In this document: positions 1-6,740 of the stretch, piece by piece
How the letters are laid out: every line of letters starts with the position of its first letter
Position numbering within the stretch: position 1 is the first letter of the stretch
Assembly: GCA_964484385.1 (NCBI GenBank)
Contig: CAZAFV010000032.1
Span: 1 to 33,735 of the forward strand
Origin: Poriferisodalis sp964484385
GTDB taxonomy: Bacteria; Actinomycetota; Acidimicrobiia; Acidimicrobiales; Poriferisodalaceae
DNA length: 33,735 bases
Direction of reading: 5' to 3'
Translations under genes and position numbers: made by a program
Notes under the pieces: generated by a model
The model's input: only the letters and a program-made list of their open reading frames with translations
Database searches by the model: none
Told to the model about the DNA's origin: nothing

Positions 1-200
1 TCATGTCGCACCGCTCGGGCGAGACCGAGGACACCACCATTGCCGACTTGGCTGTCGCCACCAACTGCGGGCAGATCAAGACTGGCGCGCCGGCACGGTC
101 CGATCGGGTCGCCAAGTACAACCGGCTGCTGCGCATCGAGGAAGAGCTCGGCGAAGATGCTGCGTACCGGGGCGGCAGCTCGCTTGCCCGTGACCCATAG
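1..200 (+). CDS. eno: Enolase, C-terminal fragment
   Basis: This is the last 65 or so codons of enolase (2-phosphoglycerate to phosphoenolpyruvate, glycolysis, cytoplasm), cut by the window start; the reading frame is open from the first base and ends at TAG 198-200. The visible sequence begins in the conserved SHRSGETEDT loop and continues through CGQIKTGAPARSDRVAKYN and LLRIEEELG, which are hallmark C-terminal enolase segments. The ATG at position 3 is an internal methionine, not a start. The FtsB/DivIC-like gene follows after 44 nt, the usual actinobacterial arrangement (in Mycobacterium tuberculosis, Rv1023 followed by Rv1024). Identification is secure; only the 5' part is missing. Confidence 0.97.
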   Translation, partial: MSHRSGETEDTTIADLAVATNCGQIKTGAPARSDRVAKYNRLLRIEEELGEDAAYRGGSSLARDP

Positions 201-244
201 ACCCCGTTTCCCAGAGGCACAGCGCCCATGAAGCCCTCGAGCCC

Positions 245-646
245 ATGACTACAGCGCCGGCGGACCTGCCGACGCAGGCTCGCCGTCGGGACGCTCGACC
301 CCGGCCCCTGGCGGTGCTCATCAGCTTGGTCATCGTGGTGAGCGCCGTCGGCCTGCTGGCGGTGCTGCTGTTCCCCTGGCAGTCGCTGACGTCTCAGCGG
401 CGCAGCATCGACCACGCCGCCGACACGCTCGAGCGGCTGCAGGCGGAGACGTCCCACCTGGCCGTCCAAGTGGCCGAGGCCAAGGATCCGGTGGTGGTGG
501 AGCGGATTGCGCGTGAGCAGCTCTCATTGGTGCGCGAAGGCGACACCCTGTATCGCCTCAATGTGGATCCTGCCGACGTGATCACGCTGCCGACGTCGTG
601 GCCGCTGCCGGGCGTGGCCCACCTGCTCGGCGATGGCGAGGGTTGA
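245..646 (+). CDS. FtsB/DivIC-type septum formation initiator protein
   Basis: A 133-residue bitopic membrane protein of the cell-division FtsB/DivIC family. In that family the protein bridges divisome components through a periplasmic coiled coil. After a basic N-terminus (about 1-22) there is one membrane segment (about 23-43, rich in L, V and I). A leucine-heptad coiled coil follows (about 45-80), then the family motif DPVVVERIAREQLSLVREGD, which matches the DPxYIExxARexL pattern. The gene follows eno, as in other actinobacteria. A six-codon ORF (ATG 228, TGA 246-248) overlaps the ATG at 245 and might couple translation. Its usual downstream partner, the DUF501 gene, lies about 25 kb away. 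Family assignment is firm; the precise divisome role is inferred. Confidence 0.9.
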   Translation: MTTAPADLPTQARRRDARPRPLAVLISLVIVVSAVGLLAVLLFPWQSLTSQRRSIDHAADTLERLQAETSHLAVQVAEAKDPVVVERIAREQLSLVREGDTLYRLNVDPADVITLPTSWPLPGVAHLLGDGEG

Positions 647-652
647 CGTTCG

Positions 653-1213
653 TCAGTCGGTCATGATCTGCAGGGCCCGCCCGATGATCGCATCGCGGTG
701 AGTGTCGGGCTCCACACCGCTCTGCTCGAGCGACAGGCGGATCGTGCCCACAGCGGCTGCCGCACGGATCCGATCCTCGACTTCGGGAGAAGATCCGGTG
801 AGCCAGGCAAAGAGGTCTCTGGCTTGGGCTCGGAGCCGTTGACCGACCGCGCTCTGCTGAACGTCGACGTCGTCGGCGACGAGCCGGAACGCCACGATGT
901 CACGGGCCAACAGGTCGAAGTAGCGATCGAGCACCTCCCGCAAGGCTTCCGGCGTCGGCTCAAGTTGGGCCATCCTGGCGATGATCGTCTCGCCGTCGCG
1001 CTCCATCGGCGCCAAGACCCCGGCGAGCACGTCTTCCTTGCCGGTGAAGTGGTAGTAGAGCGCTGCCGGCGTGAGGCCGAGTCCTGAGGTGAGCTGCCGT
1101 ATCGACGTACCGCGGTAGCCCTGCCGGGCGAACAGGTCACGGGCCCGCCGCAGGATCGAGTCATGCGTGTCCGGCGTGCCGCCAGTACCCGCTCTGGCCC
1201 CTTCGCCGGCCAC
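653..1213 (-). CDS. TetR family transcriptional regulator
   Basis: A 186-residue TetR-type repressor. The N-terminal DNA-binding domain (about 17-63) includes a helix-turn-helix around TSIRQLTSGLGLTPAALYYH followed by the typical F-x-x-K-E-D-V-L continuation. The C-terminal helical ligand-binding part is poorly conserved, as is usual. The start is GTG at 1213. A TAGTTT -10 box ends 6 nt before it and no Shine-Dalgarno is present, which suggests a leaderless transcript. The gene is divergent from coxS and coxM across a 174-nt region, so it is a plausible local regulator of those genes. It converges on the ftsB-like gene with only 6 nt between the stops. The ligand and target are unknown. Confidence 0.9.
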   Translation of the reverse strand: MAGEGARAGTGGTPDTHDSILRRARDLFARQGYRGTSIRQLTSGLGLTPAALYYHFTGKEDVLAGVLAPMERDGETIIARMAQLEPTPEALREVLDRYFDLLARDIVAFRLVADDVDVQQSAVGQRLRAQARDLFAWLTGSSPEVEDRIRAAAAVGTIRLSLEQSGVEPDTHRDAIIGRALQIMTD

Positions 1214-1219
1214 ATCGCC

Positions 1220-1225
1220 AAACTA
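1220..1225 (-). promoter_or_regulatory. Leaderless -10 box of the TetR gene
   Basis: Read on the minus strand this is TAGTTT, followed by 6 nt and then the GTG start of the TetR gene. It fits the TANNNT box of leaderless actinobacterial genes. No clear -35 is visible. Confidence 0.5.
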
Positions 1226-1347
1226 CTGCTGCGCTTGCGGGGCGCTTGTCCTCGTGTCTGCGCGTGACCGCCGCATGGTGCATGATGGTGCGCGCTCGGC
1301 CCTCGCGGCCGCGTGCTACGCCGCCCGGCCTGGTGGCCGCGGAACAA

Positions 1348-1368
1348 TATGCTCGGCCCCGAGGCCGA
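1348..1368 (+). promoter_or_regulatory. Putative coxS promoter -10 with overlapping TetR-type operator
   Basis: TATGCT at 1348-1353 is a good -10 hexamer lying 34 nt before the GTG start of coxS. Immediately overlapping it is an inverted repeat, TCGGCC-N4-GGCCGA (1353-1368), placed where transcription would start. The size and symmetry suit a TetR-family operator, and a TetR gene is divergent from this region. No convincing -35 is seen. Six-base GC-rich arms are not rare in this DNA, so the operator is a suggestion only. The rest of the 174-nt intergenic region (1214-1387) holds a 7-bp direct repeat ATGGTGC at 1275 and 1285 and nothing else I can interpret. Confidence 0.38.
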
Positions 1369-1387
1369 CGAGACGGGAGAGGTCATA

Positions 1388-1858
1388 GTGGAGATCAGCG
1401 TCACGGTGAACGGCGAGACTCGTACCGGCGATGTCGAACCGCGCACGCTGCTCGTGTACTGGCTGCGGGACGACCTGCGGCTGACAGGCACGAACATCGG
1501 CTGCGATACGTCCTCGTGCGGCGCCTGCACAGTGCATGTGAACGGCGAATCGGTGAAGTCGTGCACGATGCTGGCGGTGCAGGCTGACGGCGAGGACATC
1601 CTGACCATCGAGGGCCTGGCGCCGTCGGAAGACGAGCTGCACCCGATGCAGGAGGCCTTCCGCCAGAACCACGGCCTGCAGTGCGGTTACTGCACTCCCG
1701 GCATGGTCATGGCGGCGGTATCGCTGCTCGAGGAGAACCCCGACCCGTCCGAGCGAGACGTCCGCTTGGGACTGGAGGGGAACCTGTGCCGCTGCACGGG
1801 GTACCACAACATCGTCAAGTCGGTGCTGGCCTGCGCGGCCGGCGAGACAGCGGCCTGA
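1388..1858 (+). CDS. coxS: Aerobic CO dehydrogenase-type (2Fe-2S) small subunit
   Basis: A 156-residue iron-sulfur subunit of the xanthine oxidase/CO dehydrogenase family, which passes electrons from the molybdenum site to FAD. The plant-ferredoxin-like N-terminal domain has C39, C44, C47 and C59, with the motif CDTSSCGAC. The C-terminal all-helical domain has C99, C102, C134 and C136, with motifs CGYCTPGM and CRCTGYHNIV. All eight cluster ligands are present and the length is normal for the family. I chose GTG 1388 because a GGGAGAGG Shine-Dalgarno lies just upstream and the protein then begins as its relatives do; an in-frame ATG at 1349 would lie inside the -10 box. coxM follows 13 nt downstream. 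CODH versus another hydroxylase of this family cannot be decided without the large subunit. Confidence 0.9.
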   Translation: MEISVTVNGETRTGDVEPRTLLVYWLRDDLRLTGTNIGCDTSSCGACTVHVNGESVKSCTMLAVQADGEDILTIEGLAPSEDELHPMQEAFRQNHGLQCGYCTPGMVMAAVSLLEENPDPSERDVRLGLEGNLCRCTGYHNIVKSVLACAAGETAA

Positions 1859-1871
1859 GGGGAGCGCAGCA

Positions 1872-2699
1872 ATGATTCCTGCAGCATTCGACTACGTACG
1901 GGCCGGCTCCGCGGAGGAGGCCATAGCGCTGCTCGGCGAGCATGGCGACGAAGCCAAGCTGCTGGCCGGCGGCCATTCGCTGCTGCCGATGATGAAGCTG
2001 CGCTTGGCGGTGCCGAGCGTGCTTGTGGACATCGGCCGCGTCAGCGATCTCAGCTACATCACTGACGGCGGCGATCACATCGCCGTCGGTGCGCTCACCC
2101 GCCACCGTGCGCTGGAGACCAGCGACCTGCTGGCTGCCGAGTGCCCCCTGCTAGGCCATGTGGCAGGCGAGGTGGGCGACCCGCAGGTGCGGCACCGCGG
2201 CACCATCGGCGGCTCGCTGGCGCACTCCGACCCGGCATCCGACCTGCCGGCGGCAGTACTGGCGCTGGGCGGCACGCTCGTCGCTCAGGGTCCCAACGGA
2301 AGCCGTGAGATAGCTGCTGGCGATTTCTTCACCGGCTACTTCGAATCGGCGCTGGCCGACGACGAGATGCTGACTGAGATCCGGGTCCCGAAGGCCCCCG
2401 GCGCCGGCTGGAACTACCAGAAGTTCAACCGGCGGGCTCAGGATTGGGCGATCGTCGGAGCCGCTGCGGTGACCGTCAACGGCGGCACGAACGTGGCGCT
2501 CGTGAACATGGGCTCAGTGCCGCTGCGGGCCAGTGCGGTGGAGGCGGCGCTGGCAGGCGGGGCGTCAGCGGCTGATGCCGCTGAACAGGCTGCCGAGGGC
2601 ACGGATGCCCCCACGGATCTGAACGCCACGCCGGACTACCGCAACCACCTCGCTCGGGTGCTCACGCGCCGGGCACTCGAAGCAGCCGGCGTCTCCTAG
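1872..2699 (+). CDS. coxM: CO dehydrogenase-type FAD-binding medium subunit
   Basis: A 275-residue flavoprotein subunit of the molybdenum hydroxylase family (CoxM/CutM). FAD-binding motifs AGGHS (32-36) and TIGGSLAHSDPASDLPA (from 111) are intact, and the C-terminal CO dehydrogenase flavoprotein domain continues to the end. It accepts electrons from the CoxS clusters and passes them to the respiratory chain. A GGGGAGCG Shine-Dalgarno precedes ATG 1872, and the spacing from coxS indicates one transcript. The expected third gene, coxL for the Mo-binding catalytic subunit, does not follow: the next gene is convergent. The maturation genes coxDEFG lie about 18-23 kb downstream. The family call is secure; the substrate (CO or another small molecule) is not. 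Confidence 0.9.
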   Translation: MIPAAFDYVRAGSAEEAIALLGEHGDEAKLLAGGHSLLPMMKLRLAVPSVLVDIGRVSDLSYITDGGDHIAVGALTRHRALETSDLLAAECPLLGHVAGEVGDPQVRHRGTIGGSLAHSDPASDLPAAVLALGGTLVAQGPNGSREIAAGDFFTGYFESALADDEMLTEIRVPKAPGAGWNYQKFNRRAQDWAIVGAAAVTVNGGTNVALVNMGSVPLRASAVEAALAGGASAADAAEQAAEGTDAPTDLNATPDYRNHLARVLTRRALEAAGVS

Positions 2700-2702
2700 G
2701 TC

Positions 2703-2738
2703 GGCTCTCAGGCGGGAGCCCGTCGGGCAGCTGCCCGA
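2703..2738. terminator. Candidate bidirectional terminator hairpins between coxM and the SDR gene
   Basis: Two adjacent inverted repeats fill the 59-nt gap between convergent genes. One is GGCTCT...GGAGCC (2703-2720). The other is a perfect 16-bp palindrome, TCGGGCAGCTGCCCGA (2723-2738), which folds as a 6-bp stem with an AGCT loop. There is no T-run, so Rho-independent action is uncertain. Confidence 0.4.
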
Positions 2739-2758
2739 ACGCGGCTCGGCAAGAGCGA

Positions 2759-3502
2759 TCAGTCCAGCAGGCCGGTGGCTTGGCCGCCGTCGATGAGCAG
2801 ACCAGTGCCGGTGATGAACTTGGCTTGCTCGCTGCAGAGGAATGCCACTGCAGCGCCGAAGTCGTCCGACTCGCCGCAGATGCCCATCGGGTTGCTCTGG
2901 CCTGCCTGCTCGCGGTCCATCATCTTGGCGACTCGGTCGGTCCAGTGCGTGCCCGGCTGGGCAGAGTTCACCGTCACACCGTCGCCCGCCACCTCGCGGG
3001 CGGTGATCTTGAGGAAGCTGGTGAGACCGGCCCGTGCAACGGAGCTGGCGAGCAGGAACGGGATCGGCTGCTTGACGCCAACGCTGGTGATGGCGCACAC
3101 CCGGCCCCAACCGCGCTCGCGCATCGCCGGGACGGCGACCCGGCACATCTCGATCATGGCCTTGCAGTTCATGTCGAAGGCCATCTGGTAGGCGTCGATC
3201 TCGGTGCTCTCGAACATGCCGGGTGGCGGGCCGCCGGCGTTGGTGACCAGGATGTCCACCGAACCGAGCCCGTCGATGGCCTGCTCGACGAAGCTGCGGC
3301 CCTCATCGGGGTTGCCCAGATCGGCAGTGATCGAGAGCACCTCGCCGTCGATCTGCGCGGCTGCGGCGGCGAGCCGGTCAGAGTCCCGGCCGCAGATGGC
3401 CACTCGCACGCCTTCAGCCGCCAGTGCCTTCGCCGATCCGAGCCCCAGCCCTGCTGAGCCCGCAGCAACTGCCGCGGTCCGTCCTGAGATTCCCAGGTCC
3501 AT
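2759..3502 (-). CDS. SDR family oxidoreductase lacking the classical YxxxK pair
   Basis: A 247-residue short-chain dehydrogenase/reductase-like protein. The Rossmann motif AAGSAGLGLG lies near residues 13-22 and the NAG motif appears as TNAGG. The C-terminus ends in the usual TGxxLxxDGG form. The region that normally holds the catalytic Tyr-x-x-x-Lys reads LLASSVARAGLTSFLK, so neither residue is in its normal place. This resembles the FabG-like subgroup with S-N-x-x-R in that position. The start is ATG 3502, with a strong AAGGGGGA Shine-Dalgarno just upstream; a TTG at 3523 would be an in-frame extension without support. The gene stands alone, convergent with coxM. Substrate and activity are unknown. 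Confidence 0.85.
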   Translation of the reverse strand: MDLGISGRTAAVAAGSAGLGLGSAKALAAEGVRVAICGRDSDRLAAAAAQIDGEVLSITADLGNPDEGRSFVEQAIDGLGSVDILVTNAGGPPPGMFESTEIDAYQMAFDMNCKAMIEMCRVAVPAMRERGWGRVCAITSVGVKQPIPFLLASSVARAGLTSFLKITAREVAGDGVTVNSAQPGTHWTDRVAKMMDREQAGQSNPMGICGESDDFGAAVAFLCSEQAKFITGTGLLIDGGQATGLLD

Positions 3503-3609
3503 CGTCGATCCCCCTTGTCTCAACCGGCTGCAGCGATGCCCCAGCCGGTATGCAGTCGCCGGGAACCGTAGCCAACAGCCGACCGCCCCTGCGCAGCCCT
3601 CGTGGGTCG

Positions 3610-3615
3610 TAGCAT
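3610..3615 (+). promoter_or_regulatory. Leaderless -10 box of the desaturase gene
   Basis: TAGCAT lies 6 nt before the GTG start at 3622, with no Shine-Dalgarno in between, as expected for a leaderless transcript. No -35 match is evident. Confidence 0.5.
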
Positions 3616-3621
3616 CGAAGC

Positions 3622-4638
3622 GTGAGCGTGACTGTCGCGCCGCCGACGCACGACGAGCTTGTGGCGAAGATGACTGGGGGAATGACCTGGCCGGACCTGC
3701 CGCGGTTCGAGGGGTCGGACCGCCTGCGTCCTGACGGCCGGCCCAAGCCCGCGTTCCGGGCGGAACTGCGTCGCATTCCCAACTTCATCAATGCGATCGA
3801 GGTCGTTGCCACGATGGCCGCGCCGGTGGCAGTCGTCGCCGCGGTGATTGCCATCGGGCACTGGCTTGCTGTGGTCGCGGCGGTGCCGATCATCGGCACG
3901 CTGCAGCTCCGGTGGTTCATCCTCCATCACGAAGCCGCCCACCGTTTGCTGTTCTCGAACCGCTGGCTCAACGATCGCATCGGCATCAACCTGCTGGGCT
4001 GGCTCCCGCTGGGCACCGGTTCGCACTTCTACCGCCGGGGCCACGCGAACCACCATCGCGACGAGTTCGGTCCCAAAGAGCCCGACTTCCTGCTGTATTC
4101 CTTCTACCCGATCTCGGCAAAGTCGCTGAGCCGGAAGCTCGTGCGCGACCTCGTGGGCGTATCGGCGTGGCGCATCACCAAACCTCGCTTTACCGGGCTT
4201 GTGAAGCTCAAATATGTGCCGCTCAGCCTGCGTTTCTTCGCCGGGCAGGCAATCGTGTTCGGCCTGTTCTGGCTCGCGGGCCATCCGTGGCTTTACCTGC
4301 TGTTGTGGGCGCTGCCATGGTTCACCTGGTATCAGATCATCAACCGGCTGCGGGCCATTGCCGAGCACGGCGGTATGACCCGCACGGCCGACCGTCGAAA
4401 CACGACGCATCACATCTGCCAGAGCTGGCTGGCCCGGGTGCTGTTCGTGCCGTACCACGTCGGCTATCACCTGGCGCATCACGTCGATTCGGGTGTTCCG
4501 GCCCGCAACCTGAGGCGGCTGCAGCGGGCGCTGGAAGAAGATGGCTACCTGCCGCCCGAAGGCGCATGGCCCACGTATCGCTCGCTCTGGCGGGCGCTCG
4601 CCGCAGGGTCGCCGGAACCCGCAGCACAGCAATCCTGA
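3622..4638 (+). CDS. Membrane fatty acid desaturase family protein
   Basis: A 338-residue integral membrane di-iron desaturase/hydroxylase. The three histidine boxes are complete: HHEAAH (102-107), HANHH (141-145, with H135 just before) and HLAHH (283-287, with H279 before). Hydrophobic membrane segments lie around 57-75, 80-97 and 210-245. Proteins of this family introduce double bonds or hydroxyl groups into acyl chains or related lipids at the cytoplasmic face of the membrane. GTG 3622 is preceded by a leaderless-type -10 box. The gene is followed after 57 nt by an aldo/keto reductase with its own -10 box, so the two need not share a transcript. Lipid substrate and regiospecificity cannot be read from the sequence. 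Confidence 0.88.
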   Translation: MSVTVAPPTHDELVAKMTGGMTWPDLPRFEGSDRLRPDGRPKPAFRAELRRIPNFINAIEVVATMAAPVAVVAAVIAIGHWLAVVAAVPIIGTLQLRWFILHHEAAHRLLFSNRWLNDRIGINLLGWLPLGTGSHFYRRGHANHHRDEFGPKEPDFLLYSFYPISAKSLSRKLVRDLVGVSAWRITKPRFTGLVKLKYVPLSLRFFAGQAIVFGLFWLAGHPWLYLLLWALPWFTWYQIINRLRAIAEHGGMTRTADRRNTTHHICQSWLARVLFVPYHVGYHLAHHVDSGVPARNLRRLQRALEEDGYLPPEGAWPTYRSLWRALAAGSPEPAAQQS

Positions 4639-4681
4639 AACACCGGCGGGGACAGGCCGACGGGCCAGGGCTGCCGTCGAA

Positions 4682-4687
4682 TACGTT
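4682..4687 (+). promoter_or_regulatory. Leaderless -10 box of the aldo/keto reductase gene
   Basis: TACGTT lies 8 nt before ATG 4696, with no other ribosome binding site visible except a weak GGGG run. It fits the TANNNT pattern seen before several genes here. Confidence 0.42.
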
Positions 4688-4695
4688 TCGGGGCC

Positions 4696-5733
4696 ATGTC
4701 GCGACTGAAATCCACTCAGCTCGGTTCGAACTGCGGACTCCAAGTGTCGGAGCTCTGCTTGGGAACCATGAACTTCGGCGTGCCCGGGCGGGGCCACCAG
4801 GGCGACTGGACCCTGGGCGTCGAGGAGGCCCGTCCCATCTTTGAGGCCGCTATCGAGCGCGGCCTGTACTACTTCGACTGTGCCGACATCTACGGGGTGG
4901 GTGCGTCCGAAGAGGTGGTGGGACAGATCCTGCGCGAGCTGCTGCCGCGCGAGAAGTACGTGCTGACCACCAAGGTCTCGATGCCCATGGGGCGCAACCC
5001 CAACGAGGGCGGCCTGAGCCGCAAGCACATCATGGAGGGAGTCGACAATTCGCTGCGGCGCCTCGGTGTCGACTACGTGGACCAGCTGATCATCCACCGC
5101 CACCCGCACGGCATCCCCGGGAGCGCGCAGACGCCCATCGCCGAGTCGCTGGAAGCGCTGCACGATGTGGTCAAGGCGGGCAAGGCGCTGTACCTCGGCG
5201 GTTCATCGATGTTCGCCTGGCAGTTCGCCGAGCTGCAGCTCACTGCCGAGATACGCGGCTGGACCAAGTTCATGTCGATGCAGAACCACTACAACCTCAT
5301 CTACCGAGAGGAAGAGCGCGAGATGAACCCGTACTGCGCAGCCACCGGCGTGGCGCTCACGCCGTGGTCGCCGCTGGCGCGGGGCATACTCACCGGGTCC
5401 TACCAGGGCAGTCTCGACGCCGGCACAACCGACCGCTCCAAGGGCCAGGACCGTGCCCGCACCGAGAGTCTTTATTTGGGTGAGCGCGACTTCGACATCG
5501 CTGCGCGGGTGTCCGAGGTGGCCGAGCGGCTCGATGTGCGCCCCGCCCAGATCGCCTTGGCATGGCTCACCAACAAACCCGAGATCACCGCGCCCGTGGT
5601 CGGCGTGTCCAAGATCAGCCAGCTCGATCAGCTCGTCGAGGCCACGACCATCAAGCTCAGCGCCGACGACACGGCCTACCTGGAAGAGCTCTATCAGCCC
5701 GTCGAGAACCTGCTCTCGCTCGGCACCAGTTGA
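4696..5733 (+). CDS. Aldo/keto reductase
   Basis: A 345-residue NADPH-dependent aldo/keto reductase (TIM barrel). The catalytic tetrad is visible: D61 (FDCADIYG), Y66, K93 (TTKVSMP) and H134 (IIHRHPHG). Later motifs such as TPWSPLARGILTG and the C-terminal AWLTNKPEITAPVVGVSK are typical of the YghZ/Tas-like or AKR11-15 groups, which often act on sugars, aldehydes or ketones. The length is normal for the family. It sits between a desaturase gene and galE; galE starts 25 nt after its stop, so the two may be co-transcribed. The substrate is unknown. Confidence 0.9.
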   Translation: MSRLKSTQLGSNCGLQVSELCLGTMNFGVPGRGHQGDWTLGVEEARPIFEAAIERGLYYFDCADIYGVGASEEVVGQILRELLPREKYVLTTKVSMPMGRNPNEGGLSRKHIMEGVDNSLRRLGVDYVDQLIIHRHPHGIPGSAQTPIAESLEALHDVVKAGKALYLGGSSMFAWQFAELQLTAEIRGWTKFMSMQNHYNLIYREEEREMNPYCAATGVALTPWSPLARGILTGSYQGSLDAGTTDRSKGQDRARTESLYLGERDFDIAARVSEVAERLDVRPAQIALAWLTNKPEITAPVVGVSKISQLDQLVEATTIKLSADDTAYLEELYQPVENLLSLGTS

Positions 5734-5758
5734 TCGGGATGATGGCGGCGGGGTCCCC

Positions 5759-6718
5759 ATGACGGTGCTTGTCACAGGCGGGGCCGGCTACATCGGATCA
5801 GTCGTGGTCGACGCCCTCGTCGAGCGCGGCGAGAGCGTCCTCGTCGTCGACAATCTGACTCGCTCGGTGCAGCCGGAATTCTCCCCGGGTGTGTCCTTCG
5901 AGACCGCAGATATCTGCGACACCGGGCACATCGGGCAGCTCATCGACGACCATGACGTCGACGCGTGCATCCATCTCGCTGGCCTGATCTCCGTGGCCGA
6001 GTCAGTCCATGACCCGGGCGCCTATGTCGAGAACAACATCGTCGGCTCGGCCCGGCTGTTCGAGGCCCTCGCCGACCACCACGTCCGCCACGTGGTGTTC
6101 TCCTCGTCAGCAGCGGTGTACGGCAACGCCTCGTCGGTGCCGATCAGCGAGGATGCGCCGCTGCAGCCAACCAGCCCGTACGGCTGGACGAAGATGGTGG
6201 TCGAGCAGACGTTGGCTGCGTACGACTCAGCCAACAGGTTGCGCTCAGTCTCGCTGCGGTACTTCAACGCCGCGGGTGCGACCTCCCGCCGGATGGAACG
6301 CCACGAACCAGAGACGCACCTGGTGCCTCTCGCGATTCGCGCTGCAACGAATCCAGGTGCGCCACTGAAGCTGTTCGGCACCGACTATCCCACCCCCGAC
6401 GGCACCGCCGTGCGCGACTACATCCACATATCCGATCTGGCTCGAGCGCATCTTCTGGCGCTCGGCTACCTGCGCGATAGCGGCGGCACGACGGTCCTGA
6501 ACCTCGGAGCGGGCCGGGGTCATTCGGTGCTGGAAGTGATCGCTGCAGTCGAGCACGGGCTCGGCCGGGCAGTGCCCTATGAGGCCGGGCCTCGCCGTGC
6601 CGGCGATCCCGCTGAGCTGGTTGCCTCGCCGCAGCGAGCCTGCCGTGTGCTCAAGTGGGAGCCGTCGCAGTCGACCTTGGAAGAGATCGTGGCCTCGGTG
6701 GCAGCCCACGCCCACTGA
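5759..6718 (+). CDS. galE: UDP-glucose 4-epimerase
   Basis: A 319-residue extended SDR that interconverts UDP-galactose and UDP-glucose in the cytoplasm. The NAD-binding motif TGGAGYIGS is at residues 6-14. The catalytic triad is S117 (SSSAAVYG), Y141 and K145 (SPYGWTK). The substrate-side motif RYFNAAGA is present, and the DYIHISDLARAHLLAL block is diagnostic for GalE. ATG 5759 puts the Rossmann motif at the normal distance from the N-terminus, though the Shine-Dalgarno is weak (GGCGGGG). It converges on galK with a 22-nt gap containing a hairpin. Together with galK and the GH4 gene it forms a galactose-use locus; galT is not seen. Confidence 0.95.
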   Translation: MTVLVTGGAGYIGSVVVDALVERGESVLVVDNLTRSVQPEFSPGVSFETADICDTGHIGQLIDDHDVDACIHLAGLISVAESVHDPGAYVENNIVGSARLFEALADHHVRHVVFSSSAAVYGNASSVPISEDAPLQPTSPYGWTKMVVEQTLAAYDSANRLRSVSLRYFNAAGATSRRMERHEPETHLVPLAIRAATNPGAPLKLFGTDYPTPDGTAVRDYIHISDLARAHLLALGYLRDSGGTTVLNLGAGRGHSVLEVIAAVEHGLGRAVPYEAGPRRAGDPAELVASPQRACRVLKWEPSQSTLEEIVASVAAHAH

Positions 6719-6740
6719 GCCGGCAGGGTCGCCGCCGGCT
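6718..6740. terminator. Bidirectional hairpin between galE and galK
   Basis: The inverted repeat AGCCGGC-N9-GCCGGCT fills the whole gap between the convergent stop codons of galE and galK, so it can fold in either transcript. There is no T-run. Confidence 0.5.

Noticed and set aside
3520..5163. A 547-codon open frame on the minus strand across the desaturase and AKR genes
   Set aside because: It is antisense to two clear enzymes with intact motifs, crosses two genes and has low-complexity GC-rich composition; long antisense frames are common in such DNA.
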